A stretch of DNA of 64,000 nt from Ceratopteris richardii (Eukaryota > Streptophyta > Polypodiopsida > Polypodiales > Pteridaceae): positions 140,302,907 to 140,366,906 of the forward strand of contig CM035408.1 in the NCBI GenBank assembly GCA_020310875.1, written 5' to 3'. Below, in pieces: positions 22,067 through 32,839 of this stretch. The translations under genes were made by a program, and so were the position numbers. The notes under the pieces are model-generated. The model was not told where the DNA came from. It was given only the letters and a program-made list of their open reading frames with translations, and ran no database searches. Positions within the stretch are counted from its first letter, which is position 1. Each line of letters starts with the position of its first letter.

Positions 22067-24787
22067 ATGAGCTCAATCATTTTAGTGGATGCTTGGGCAT
22101 CAGCTTCCTCTCCTCATATTGATACAATTTCGGATTCATTGTTCTCAGTTGACCCTTTCCACATAAGTGATGATCCCTATGGTTTAGAACGTGCTGATGA
22201 TTCTATTTTTTCTGTTGAGTCATTTAAGTTATCCAATTCACAGAGCAATGCTGTCAACCAAATGCACCTCTTGATCTCTGATCTCATCCAACCATTGATC
22301 TCGCTTCTGACTCAAGTGCATGTGGAGCAACGAAAAAGCAAAGCAAGCTCAATCTACGATTTAAAAGAAGGCCTCGTGAAGTAAGTCAAAAAAGATTTAA
22401 ATTTCTTACTTCACATAGACAGATTGCATTGGATAATGTGAAGCATTGTTGTGGTTTGAAATGTCTGTACAATCTAGGAATGAAGAAACTAAAGCACCTA
22501 AGAGAAAATTCCTCCATTTAAATAGTGAAAGGTAGGATATATACCTTGTTTCTCGCATGCAAATGATTGAGGATAACATGTCAGTAACACGTGTTGCTTT
22601 TGAATATTTCTTTAGTCAAGGGATGCGATGCTGTAGGGCTGCATTTAAAATTGCAATGGGTGTGGGAAATTTTAGAATACATAGGGTTCAACAGGGGCTT
22701 TTGAATGGGGATCTCATTTTGGATTCGTTCCATGTTGGGACCAAAGGATCTGTTGGACGTCATGCAATGAATTGGATGATGAACTATTTTAGCTTGCATT
22801 GTGAGGTTATGCCTACAAATGGAAGGTTGCACTTGTCAGATAACTTTACTCGTCGGGAGGTATTTCAAATATATAGAGAAAAAATGGAAAATAGAAATGA
22901 GAAGTATGTGTTGTATCATCACTTTACTCGATTATGGAAGGAAGAGTTTAACAATGTGTCTATTCCTCGTAAAGTTAGAATGGGTGAATGTTCAGTTTGC
23001 GCCACTTTGAAAAACATGGCAAAGGGGGCTACAACACCACAGGAAAAGAAGAATTTTAAAAACCTTCTTAACAACCATCGTGATAGTCAAGCTTTAGAGA
23101 GAAAGAAAGCAATTCATCATCGAAGTAAAGCACTCAGAAATCCGAAGCATTATATGTGTTTGTTGATCGATGGTATGGATTAAAAAAAAATCTTGTTTGC
23201 CACATTTTTATCGCATCCCTAAGGACATTGGAGATGAAGTCCTTGTGCAAATGCATTTGGTTGGTGCTTTGGTATACAATGGAACTGTAATATCCAAGGT
23301 TTTCTTCACATATCCGAATGTGCATAATGATCCAAACCTTACAGTTACTATCATTCATCGTGTTTTGCAATCATGGAAGGTTCTTTTGCCACCAACTCTA
23401 TATTTCCAACTTGATAATACTGCAAGAGAGAATAAAAATTCTACAGTTTTTGGATATTTTAAGCATGCTTGTTGAAAAACAGGTATTTTAGAAGGCTAAG
23501 GTAAATTTCCTTCTAGTTGGCCACACTCATGCTCACATTGATCAAATGCTCAGTAATTTCTCTAAGAAGTTGGCACGTAATAATGCTTTTACTCTTTCGA
23601 TTTTATCTGAGCTGATTTCAAAAGCATATACTCCAAAACCAGAAGTTCAACACCTCACACAGATTTATAACTTTAAGAACTTTTGCTCAATGGGCCTTGA
23701 TAACAGTGCTAGGTTTTGGCTCCATTGCACAATATTAGTTTCAACCATATATTCTTGATGAGGAGGGTTGATGAAATAACCCTTTTATTTGCAAAGCAGT
23801 ATTCATCTTCTCCTGGGTGGGAGCCTAAAGAGGGATGCAGATTCTTATTGCAGGTGTCTAATTTGTCTACAGTGTATGGTGTAGAACAATCACCATATGA
23901 AGATAAAAACAATACAGAAAGATGTGGAAATGTGGTTGATCAAAGTAAAAGCTGGATGCATGCACTCACTGAAAAGAAGAGAAATATTGAGCGTGCAAAA
24001 GAATATGTTGGAGATCAAGATGTATCTTGGTGGGAGGACTTTTTCAATCATGAAGAAGAGATTATACAGTATACAATTGCAGGTCATTGGCCAGTTGATG
24101 TCCCCATTCACATGGGATTTTTGTACACAAAGATCCGTGAATGTGGCCCAAGCATGTAATGCAGATGCACTTTAAAGTTTTATACATCCACCAGAAAGAA
24201 ATATTTATGTAGGCCCAAGGATGACAAAACAGGCAGAAGCAAAATGGCAAGGAAATTTAATAGAGATAAATGTTGGAACACTTATTGCAGTACTTGTTGA
24301 TGGTGATGAGGCTACCAAACCATTTTGGATTGCAAAGGTTTTAGAGATAACTAAAGATATTGATCAGAGAAGAATAGAGGCTTTGATGGTGCATTGGTAT
24401 TACACTAAAAGTAGTAATGCATTCATAGGTAAATATAACTTAGAAATGGTTTGTGATACTAAACGAACATGTTCAAAAAAAAAAAGATATTCGAAGCACA
24501 TCCACTCTTAAAATGGATGATGTAGATATTCTTGTTTATGATTTTTCCTTGACAAAAACAATTCACTTGAGGAAAGCAACCATCAATATGATAAAACAAA
24601 AACTTCTAGATGTATGTGGTACAGGAAATCATAGGCAAACAAGAAGATTTGTGCATGATCGTGCAGAATTTGGTATGTACGTGGATGAAGATAGAGCTCT
24701 TGTGGATATAGAAGAAGAAGAAGAGAGCTCTCAACAGTATGAGACTGAATCAAGTGCATCAGATGATGAGGGTGTAGACATAGATTG
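22067..24787 (+). pseudogene. DUF7869-type protein gene, likely transposase
   Basis: Reads in several frames along 2.7 kb. N-terminal low-complexity part from MSSIILVDAWASASS; a Cys-containing segment HCCGLKCLYNLGMKKLKHLR; then SQGMRCCRAAFKIAMGVG (22,610-22,670). The core has LLIDGMD (about 23,160), FQLDNTARENKN (about 23,404-23,439) and LVGHTHAHIDQMLS (about 23,513-23,553). The D / DN..RENKN / HTH..ID spacing is the hallmark I associate with DUF7869 proteins and suggests an RNase H-like DDE fold (inference). The C-terminal part (24,235-24,450) reads GTLIAVLV...PFWIAKV...MVHWYY, like a BAH/Tudor-type reader, followed by an acidic tail (EEEEESSQQYETESS). Several frame changes (for example right after LIDGMD) may be introns or damage; I judge mostly damage. 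Confidence 0.65.
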
Positions 24788-24969
24788 ACATAGTTGTGAG
24801 TTGCATTGAAGCTCTCTAACATTTTTAGTGCTTATGTAAATGCCTCGAAGTAGTTTGGTTAATGAAACCATGTTTTGTAGCAATTTTGAATAACAATCAG
24901 ATATCCACCCATTAAAAATATGTCTAAAATGTTATTTTTGTATAAGAATTATTCAGTTTTACATTCTTT

Positions 24970-25063
24970 ATATAGATTTTAGACATGTCAATGTCTTATC
25001 ATATAGATTTTGGACATGTCAATGTCTTATCATATAGATTTTGGACATGTCAATGCCTTATAT
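24970..25063 (+). repeat. Three 31-bp tandem repeats near right transposon end
   Basis: Three consecutive copies of ATATAGATTTTGGACATGTC plus AATGTCTTATC, about 200 bp inside the right terminus. Subterminal repeats of this kind often bind transposase. Confidence 0.8.
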
Positions 25064-25233
25064 AGTGAAATTTTGACTACATTTTGAGCTCTTTTCTTAT
25101 GAGAAAATGACAAAAAATGTCAAAAAATCACATGTTTTCACTTCACTTTTGTAATATATGTATACTCATATAAAGGAATCTCAAACATAAGCTGCAATTT
25201 GCTTGATTTTTGAAGAGACTGTTCTCTTTTTAT

Positions 25234-25265
25234 GACATAGTTCTCGTTTGTTACGACTCGCTGTT
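25234..25265 (-). repeat. Right terminal inverted repeat of the 9.5 kb transposon
   Basis: Ends ...TTACGACTCGCTGTT at 25,265, directly followed by the second CAAA (25,266-25,269). Complementary to the left end as described there. Confidence 0.8.
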
Positions 25266-25269
25266 CAAA

Positions 25270-27440
25270 GAGGAAGAGGATACAACAGGATGGCTATGGA
25301 AACTCAAGAAGAAGATTTATAAATCCTTATGGATATAATAACAACTCATACAACAACAACTACCAAGGTGGATATAAAGGATGGAGAGACTATGACAACT
25401 ATACAGATCAACAAGCTCAAGAAGATTCACTTCATCTCATGAACATGACTATGAAGGAAGGTAAGGTAGTAAGCATGTGTTTTATATAGACTCAAACCCT
25501 CAAATAATGTAGTAGGCAATGTGGATCTACTGGCAAATTTGGAAGACCCAAAGAATAGACATGAAAACCAAACAAGAGATGATACAAGGCATCTAATCGA
25601 AAAGATAGGAAATGTGAAGACTCAAAATGGTAATATGAAATTACTAAGCAGAGTACTCTCTAAACACGATATTATCAAGAACCTCATCAATTTAGGTCAA
25701 ATTGTTGAGAAGGGTTTGCAAGTTAGATTTTATAAGCATCAAAACCAACATTAGGGATTCAAGAAGATAGCAAGAGGAGAAAAGACATGTAGATTGTTCA
25801 CCCTTAAACTCCAATTTACCAAGATCATTGCATTGTTTAATTATCGCATGCACACTCTATCAAAGTTAGAGATTCCACACAAGAGGTTAGCTCACATAGG
25901 AGAAAGAGATCTCATACAAATCACCAGGGATAAAAGTGTACCTATTCTACCAAATATATCCAAACAACATATGATATTTAAATGTAATGCATGTGAATTC
26001 GGTAAGTTACATAGGCAACCCTTAACCAAGAAAGGCTACATACATGGAGACCTATTAGAGTTGGTCCACACAAATGTTTGGGTACCAATTAAGGATCCTT
26101 CAATATCTAGATCAAGGTACTATGTGTCATTTATAGATGATCGTAGCAGATGGGCTATCTTATATTTTATGAACCACAAACATGAAGCGTTTTCATGTTT
26201 CAAAAGATATTTAGCTCTTGTAGAGAACCAAAAAGGTAAAACCCTAAGAAGACTAAGGTAAGATGGAAGGCTAGAACAATTCTCCTATAAGTTTGATTCT
26301 TTTTTCCAAGAGAGAGGGATCAAAAAGGAAATCACTACTAGATACACTCCTGAGCACAATGGAGTGGTAGAGAGAAGGGATAGGAAACTTGTAGAGGTTC
26401 CAAGCTCAATGTTGAATGAAAAGAAAGTCCCCAAATACTTTTGGGAAAAGCCGGCTACATATTTGGTAAATACACTTCCATCAAAGGCTTTGGATGGAAA
26501 GACCCCATATGAGCTATGGAATGGAAAAAAACCTAGCCTTGATCATCGTAAGATCATTGGGTGCATTGCATATGCACACATACCTTCATAAATTGGAGGC
26601 AAATTGGACCACAAGGTAGAGATATGCATCTTCAATGGATATGACCTACATCACAAAGGTTATATGTTGTACAATTCTAGCAAAAAAGGTTTCATTATAA
26701 GTAGGGATGTTGTTTTTTACGAAAAGGAAATATGGTTTGAATATGATTAAAGGAGGATCAAACCACCTTATGACATAGAGGAGGAATTTCCAACTTTTTG
26801 AGAGAGGAATGTGCATAGAATGGAAGTATTAAGTGATTCTAAAGATGATCAGAAGACTCCAAGAATAGGAACAAACTCTTGGAACTCTAAAGGCAAAGAC
26901 AAAAGGCAAGAGTTGAGAGATATTGGAGAATCCTCTCAACAAATAATTAGAAGGTCAACCATATAAAAAAAGACTAGAATGGTATGCCTATGATACTTCA
27001 TTGGTTATTAAACATTCAATATATCTAGTAGAAGGCTCAAATTTAGACAAGCCCTCATCCTATCATGAAAAAGAAGAAGCTTGAATGGATGAAGGCTATG
27101 GAGGGTGCGATTGATGCCTTAAAGGAAAATAAAACTTGGGAATTGGTGCCCAAATTTCCATCTATGCATATCATAGGTTCTCGATGGATATACAAGGTAG
27201 AGAAAAATTTTGATGGGTCAATAGACACGTACAAAGCAAGATTTGTGGCCAAAATGTATGCATAAATACATGGAATTGATAACAAAGAAACTTTTTCACC
27301 AATTTCAAAGATGCCAACCATCAGAGTGCTTATGAGTGTCATGGCTCAACCTCCTAGTTTGAAAGACTCATCATGACTTCAGTATGTTCTTAGGTTAAGT
27401 AAGACTTTGTATGGTTTGAAGCAAGCCCCTCGGTCTTGAA
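25270..27440 (+). mobile_element. Ty1/copia fossil, continuation (gag end, integrase, RT)
   Basis: Continues the element cut at 15,778. Resumes at AGGAAGAGGATACAAC and runs through the region before integrase, the integrase zinc finger and core (about 25,860-26,590: HKRLAHIGERD, CNACEFGKLHRQP, GVVERRDRK) and the RT front (26,990-27,440). Broken at many places; comparable in age to 3,632-6,704. Confidence 0.85.
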
Positions 27441-27797
27441 ATCATAGGCACGTTACATATTTGCAGGATGGAGGATTTGATGCCAGCAAAGCATATCCTT
27501 CTCTCTTCATTAAGAGGTGAATTGCATTTGTGAGATCTATTGAAATTTCAAGTATGCAAGAGATTGTAACACTAAGACATTGAATATCTAACTAAGCAAG
27601 AAGATAAAACATCAACGCTATATAAAGCATTTCTAGATAGCCATCAACAAAGCCCACTATTTTAAATGTGAAAGAGCTTTGGTAAGCCCACACCTTCACT
27701 TGAAGAAACATAATAAAGGTAAGAACTTAGCTATCATACATATTCTTATTTGGATTGTACAAATCCAGATCCATAGTTGGAACAATTACATAACTTA
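27441..27797. repeat. Block X, copy 3, left part
   Basis: Same block as at 516-1,127, cut at CATAACTTA by the CACTA element and resuming at 32,407 with TTAACGTCAT. Confidence 0.7.
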
Positions 27798-27854
27798 CAC
27801 TACAACATATCGAGGGTATATCGATGCTGCTACCGAGGCAAATGAACGGGCGTG

Positions 27855-27985
27855 ATTTCTTCGCGACATCGATGTTAGAGTCGATATAGGTGTCGGAAAG
27901 AAAGCGCCGGTATAAGCATCGGTATAAGCGTCAGTATAAGCATCGGTATCATCAGCGCATATACCGACGTTCATACCGACGTACA
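27855..27985. repeat. CACTA-1 left subterminal repeats
   Basis: Repeated CGGTATAAGCATCGGTATAA in one direction, then ATACCGACGTTCATACCGAC in the other. The right subterminal region (32,233-32,385) and the CACTA-2 left end (59,870-60,050) carry the same motif. In En/Spm such motifs bind the element's regulatory protein. Confidence 0.7.
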
Positions 27986-28429
27986 ACTGAGTACATGTGT
28001 TATGTACTCTAATGGCAACCAGAACATAAACTTATATGAGCAAAAATGAACAATAATTCATGTACAGAAAGTTGTATATTCCATAAATGAAAAATGTACA
28101 AAAATGTGGCAAAGCACTTCTATATAGGAATCGAATACAAAATGTGACAAAGCACTTCCATATAGGAATCGAATACAAAATTATGGTACATCATTGCCAC
28201 ATAGGAGTGTAATACAAAATTGTGGCAATGTGACAAAACACTTCCATATAGGAATTAAATACAAAATTGTGGTTCATCATTGTGGTATGCGAGTGTGATA
28301 CAAAATTGTGGAATTGATCAAAATATTTACACCTACAATCCTACAACAAAACATATGTATAAAATAAGACCAATTAACATGACATTTATAAACAACAACT
28401 AAATACATGAAACCAAGATATAACTTTAC

Positions 28430-29141
28430 CTAATCAAGAATATTCTCCCATGAGACGATTGCACTGCATCCCTCTAAGTCTTGTAAGAGTGCACTCAGTC
28501 CATGTCGATATCCATATGATTCTTTAGTTCGCAATGGAGGACGACCCACTGCCAAATCCTTTAGTAAATATGCAAAATGTTAGATGAATATACATAATGT
28601 ACTTAACACAAACAACTTCAATAATTAACATCATACTTCCAAATTGGTAGCGCCTACTGTCGTATCTGCCGCTACCTAAATGCGACGTTCCAACCATATC
28701 TAAACGTGTGGCCGCCGCATCTCTCTCTTGACGATACCGTTTAGGAGTATGTTATGCTCATCCTGAATCGATTCCCATTCTTAGGCATCTAGCCATACAG
28801 GCTTCGGTAAACCTGCTTTGAAAGCATCGCGAGCTTCTGATCGTTGATGACACATCACCTCGCGTGCTATATGTTGTATCCATTCGGAACTCACAATAGA
28901 ATTGCCAGGTGCTGGCCGGTACTCTTCATATATGCATTGTGTGATATGATTCTTAGAGTCTCTATCCTGTTCGGTCCATTTTAACATTACTGAATGACCG
29001 AATTCGAAAGAGCGGAGTTGTCGTATGCGCTGACGCATAGAATTTCCCGTCGCATCCATTTCTGGAGCTCCATTACCGATATGATATATCTTGGATTCTT
29101 CATGATCATGTGCACCCCAAGGTGTACGTGGAGATCCCATC
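28430..29141 (-). CDS. CACTA-1 element protein, two visible exons
   Basis: First visible exon 28,641-29,141 (MGSPRTPWGAHDH, MLKWTEQDRDSKNHI, EWIQHIAREVM), second 28,430-28,558 (GRPPLRTKESYGYRHGLSAL, SWENILD stop). The homologous gene in CACTA-2 has the same join, YQF^ELVVGHPPVRAEKS. I do not recognise the domain; it may be one of the accessory proteins of plant En/Spm-like elements. Upstream exons, if any, have been replaced by the microsatellite. In this copy a frameshift follows KPVWLDA, and the donor site reads GG in place of GT, so it is probably not functional. Confidence 0.5.
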
Positions 29142-29162
29142 TGATGCAATATGAAGATCTCA

Positions 29163-29266
29163 TCTCATCCAATGTATATATATGCATGCTTAAGCTTGTA
29201 TACATATGCATTCATGTATACATATGCATATGCATTCATGTATTCATGTATGCATATGCATTCTAC

Positions 29267-29302
<36 letters not shown>

Positions 29303-29565
29303 ATGCATGCTTAAGCTTGTATACATATGCATTCATGTAAACATATGCATATACATTCATGTATGCATCTGCATTCATGTATGCATATGCTTGCTTGTAT
29401 GCATATGCATGCATGTATGTATATGCATATGCATTCATGTATGCATATGCATTCCTGTATGCATATGCATGCTTGTATGCATATGTATTCATGTATGCAT
29501 ATGCATGCATGTATACATATGCATGCATGTATGCATATGTATTCATGTATGCATATGCATTCTAC

Positions 29566-29617
<52 letters not shown>

Positions 29618-30167
29618 ATGCATGCTTAAGCTTGTATACGTATGCATACATGTATACATATGCATATACATTAATGTATGCATATGCATTCATGTATGCA
29701 TATGCATGCATGTATGTATATGCATATGCATTCATGTATGCATAAGCATTCTTGTATGCATATGCATGCTTCTGTGCATATGCATGCTTGTATGCATATG
29801 CATGCATGTATACATATGCATGCATGTATGCATATGCATGCATGTATGCATATGCATGCACGTATGCATATGTATTCATGTATGCATATGCATTCTTCCT
29901 ATCTATCTATCTATCTATCTATCTATGTGCATGCATGCATATGCGTGTGCATGCATGCATGTATGCATATGCATGCGCATGCATGTATGCATATGCATGC
30001 ATGTATGCATGCATAGGCATGCATATGCATGCATGTGCATGTGCATGCATGTATGCATGCATATGCATGCATATGCGTGTGCATGCATGCATGTATGCAT
30101 ATGCATGTGCATGCATATGCATGTGCATGCATATGCATGTGCATGCATGTATGCATATGCATTCTAC

Positions 30168-30202
<35 letters not shown>

Positions 30203-30208
30203 CCTATA

Positions 30209-30243
<35 letters not shown>

Positions 30244-30303
30244 GTGCATGCATGTATGCATATGCATGCATGCATATGCATGCATGCATGTATGCATATG
30301 CAT

Positions 30304-30351
<48 letters not shown>

Positions 30352-31395
30352 CCTATCTATCTATCTATCTATGTGCATGCATGCATATCCGTGTGCATGC
30401 ATGCATGTATGCATATGCATGTGCATGCATGTATGCATATGCATGTGCATGCATGTATGTATATGCATGTGCATGTATGTATGCATATGCATGCATGTAT
30501 GCATATGCATGCATGTATGTATGCATATGCATGCATGTATGCATGCATGCATATGCGTGTGCATGCATGCATGTATGCATATGCATGCATGCATGTATGC
30601 ATATGCATGTGCATGCATGTATGCATATGCATGTGCATGCATATATGCATATGCATGAATGTATGCATATGCATGCATGTATGTATGCATATGCATGCAT
30701 GTATGTATGCATATGCATGCATACATGCATGCATATGCATGCATATACGTGTGCATGCATGCATATGCGTGTGCATGCATGCATATGCGTGTGCATGCAT
30801 GCATGTATGGATATGCATGTGCATGCATGTATACATATGAATGCATATGCATTCATGTATGCATGCATATGCATACATACATGCATGCATATGCATTCAT
30901 ATGCATGTATATGCGTGCATATGCATGCATATGCATTCATATACATGCATATGCATTCATATGCATGCATATGTGTGCATGCATGCATATGCGTGTGCAT
31001 GCATGCATATGCGTGTGCATGCATGTATGCATATGCATGCGCACGCATGTATGCATGCATATGTATGCATGTATGTATGCATATGCATGCATACATGCAT
31101 GCATATGCATGAATATGCGTGTGCATGCATGCATATGCGTGTGCATGCATGTATGCATATGCATGCATGTATGTATGCATATGCATGCATGTATGTATGC
31201 ATATGCATGCATACATGCATGCGTATGCATGCATATGCATGTGCATGCATGCATGTATGGATATGCATGCATGCATGTATGCATATGCATGTGCATGCAT
31301 GTATGCATATGCATGTGCATGCATGTATGCATATGCATGTGCATGAATGTATGCATATGCAGGCATGCATGCATGCATGAATATGCATGCATGCA
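29163..31395. repeat. ATGCAT-type microsatellite region with TATC blocks in CACTA-1
   Basis: Over 2.2 kb of ATGCATGCATATGCATGTGC-type alternating purine/pyrimidine repeats, interrupted by at least five (TATC)n blocks, at about 29,266-29,302, 29,566-29,618, 29,898-29,929, 30,165-30,243 and 30,303-30,374. Each block is preceded by ATGCATTCT. It contains self-complementary ATGCAT and ATATGCATAT cores and is open in several frames without being a gene. Confidence 0.95.
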
Positions 31396-31714
31396 TTCTC
31401 TCTTTCTCTCTCACTCGAAAACAAAAACAAAGAGAGAAGATATTAGAAAACAAAAATATAAAGAAGGATAAAAGAGTGATATATGTCTTACTTACATTGA
31501 TGTAATTTTTGAATCAAGGTTGTCAAAATCCACTTGAAGTTTTCCTTCGTTGAATTTCCAAAGATTTGATCTCAAAAATCTCGTGCAAAACTAAAGAGAG
31601 AAGATATTGGAAAAGGAAAAATATAAAGAAAGAAAACAGAGTGCTACAATATGTGTGATCTACTTACCAAAGCATCAGATAAAAAGTAGAGGTGTGTTTA
31701 GAGAGAGAGAGGGA

Positions 31715-31765
<51 letters not shown>

Positions 31766-32150
31766 GTTTGAATCATGGTTGTCAAAATCCACTTGAATTT
31801 CTTCTTCGTCGAATTTCCAAAGATTTTATCCCAAAATCTCTTGCAAAACCAAACAAAGAACATATTAGTAAAGAAAAAACATAGAAAAAGAAAAAAGAGT
31901 GCTACCATATGTGCGATCTACTTACCAAACCTTCAGATCTATAAAGATAGAGGTCTGTTTAGAGAGAGAGAGAGGGAGAGAGAGGGAGGGAGAGAGAAGG
32001 AAAAGAGTGAGAGAGAGAGAGGGAGAGAGAGAGATAGTGAGAAAGAGGGAGGGAGAGAGAGAGAGAGAGAGGGAGAGAGAGAGAGGGAAGGGAGGGAGAG
32101 AGGGAGAGAGAGAGAGAGAGAGGATGACAAACAGAGATCTGTTGTTGGCG
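31396..32150. repeat. GA-rich tracts in CACTA-1
   Basis: (GA)n at 31,704-31,761 and a longer GAGAGAGGGA-type tract at 31,959-32,123. The flank AATCTGA/GTTTAGAGAGAGAG is repeated around the two tracts, and TTGTCAAAATCCACTTGAA occurs near 31,528 and 31,780, so a ~250-bp unit containing the tract was duplicated. Confidence 0.85.
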
Positions 32151-32409
32151 CGCGCAAACCTGAAAGCAGAAGATCTAGATTCAAAACGCTCAGAATGACG
32201 AATTTCGGGTTCGGGCCCGGTTAAAAAGAGAGTGTCGATATAAGCGTCGGTATAAACGTCGGTAGTTCCAGCAAAGTACCAATGCTTATACTGACGCTTT
32301 CTTTCCGAGGCAAAACGGCTTTCCCAAATTGTCCAAGGGTCATACCGATGTCGACAACTGACCGTCGGTACACTGACCGTCGGTATTCCCTCAATATGTT
32401 CTAGTGTTA

Positions 32410-32735
32410 ACGTCATCTTTTAGATGAATGTATCCTGTAGCAAGGAAAGTCATGTTACCATACGTAGAGGTGAAAAATTACCAGGACAACATTTATTCAT
32501 GGATCCCCATGGTTGCCAAACAAGAGGAATAAATGAATACTTGAGGATGAAAAGAGATATGATAACATAGCATTCTTTCATTTCGCACGGTAGAGCTCAT
32601 TATTAGGACGAATGGAGAGGGGTTATGTAGCGCACGGAACAAGATGAAACGTAAATGCTACCATTAACCTACTTGGAGAAATCTTACAGTTTAAGTCCAA
32701 GAAGGTGAAGCGCAAACAAGGGCAACTGTTTTTTG
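32410..32735. repeat. Block X, copy 3, right part
   Basis: Continues block X after the CACTA-1 right end: ACGTCATCTTTTAGATG through GTGAAGCGCAAACAAGG. Confidence 0.7.
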
Positions 32736-32836
32736 GAGTGAAGAAGCTTGGTGTAGCGGATGTGCTTTGTACTCATAGGCATATGGCGAGGGTTCAAATC
32801 TTGCCCAAGGCTGGATGCTTCAGAGTTTCCTAAGAT
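32736..32836 (+). repeat. tRNA-derived SINE-1, head only
   Basis: GGTGTAGCGGATGTGC and GGGTTCAAATCTTGCC mark the A- and B-box positions. Same truncation point (CCTAAGAT) as the copy at 1,128-1,212, so both came from one composite repeat. Confidence 0.45.
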
Positions 32837-32839
32837 GGA

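Larger units (their letters stand above)
15779..25265. mobile_element. Candidate new DNA transposon with ParB-methyltransferase and DUF7869 genes
   Basis: A 9,487-bp unit inside copia gag. Its termini are imperfect inverted repeats of ~32 bp (24 of 32 positions identical), and CAAA is duplicated at 15,775-15,778 and 25,266-25,269. The empty site GGAACCAAAGAGGAAG is present in the related copia copy at 4,411-4,426. Inside are a minus-strand ParB-methyltransferase gene (16,434-20,893) and a plus-strand DUF7869-type gene (22,067-24,787), transcribed away from a shared ~1.2 kb spacer. Non-coding ends run 15,811-16,433 and 24,788-25,233. The 4-bp duplication and AACA-type ends do not match CACTA (3 bp), hAT (8 bp) or MULE (9 bp) elements. 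Both genes are damaged here, so this copy is probably immobile. Confidence 0.75.
27798..32406. mobile_element. CACTA (En/Spm) DNA transposon, CACTA-1
   Basis: 4,609 bp. Left end CACTACAACATATCGAGGG and right end ...CCTCAATATGTTCTAGTG form ~27-bp inverted repeats (23/27 identical). The 3-bp duplication TTA (27,795-27,797 and 32,407-32,409) is the family's signature length, and the empty site CATAACTTAACGTCAG is present at about 7,068. Subterminal motifs of the CGGTATAAGCG / ACCGACG type cluster at both ends. Inside are one minus-strand element gene, a 2.2 kb ATGCAT/TATC microsatellite region and GA tracts. No recognisable DDE transposase, so it is probably a non-autonomous derivative. Confidence 0.9.

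Noticed and set aside
10605-25265. One larger transposon starting in unit 1
   Set aside because: The same left terminus recurs at 15,779 in the second tandem unit; the first is a duplicated, truncated part, so the element is the 9.5 kb one.
29151-31112. A 653-residue open frame rich in M, H, C, Y, A
   Set aside because: It is a translation of ATGCAT/TATC simple repeats, open in several frames on both strands; not a gene.
27798-32406. Helitron as carrier of the 27.8-32.4 kb insertion
   Set aside because: Clear CACTA inverted termini and a 3-bp target duplication; Helitrons have neither.
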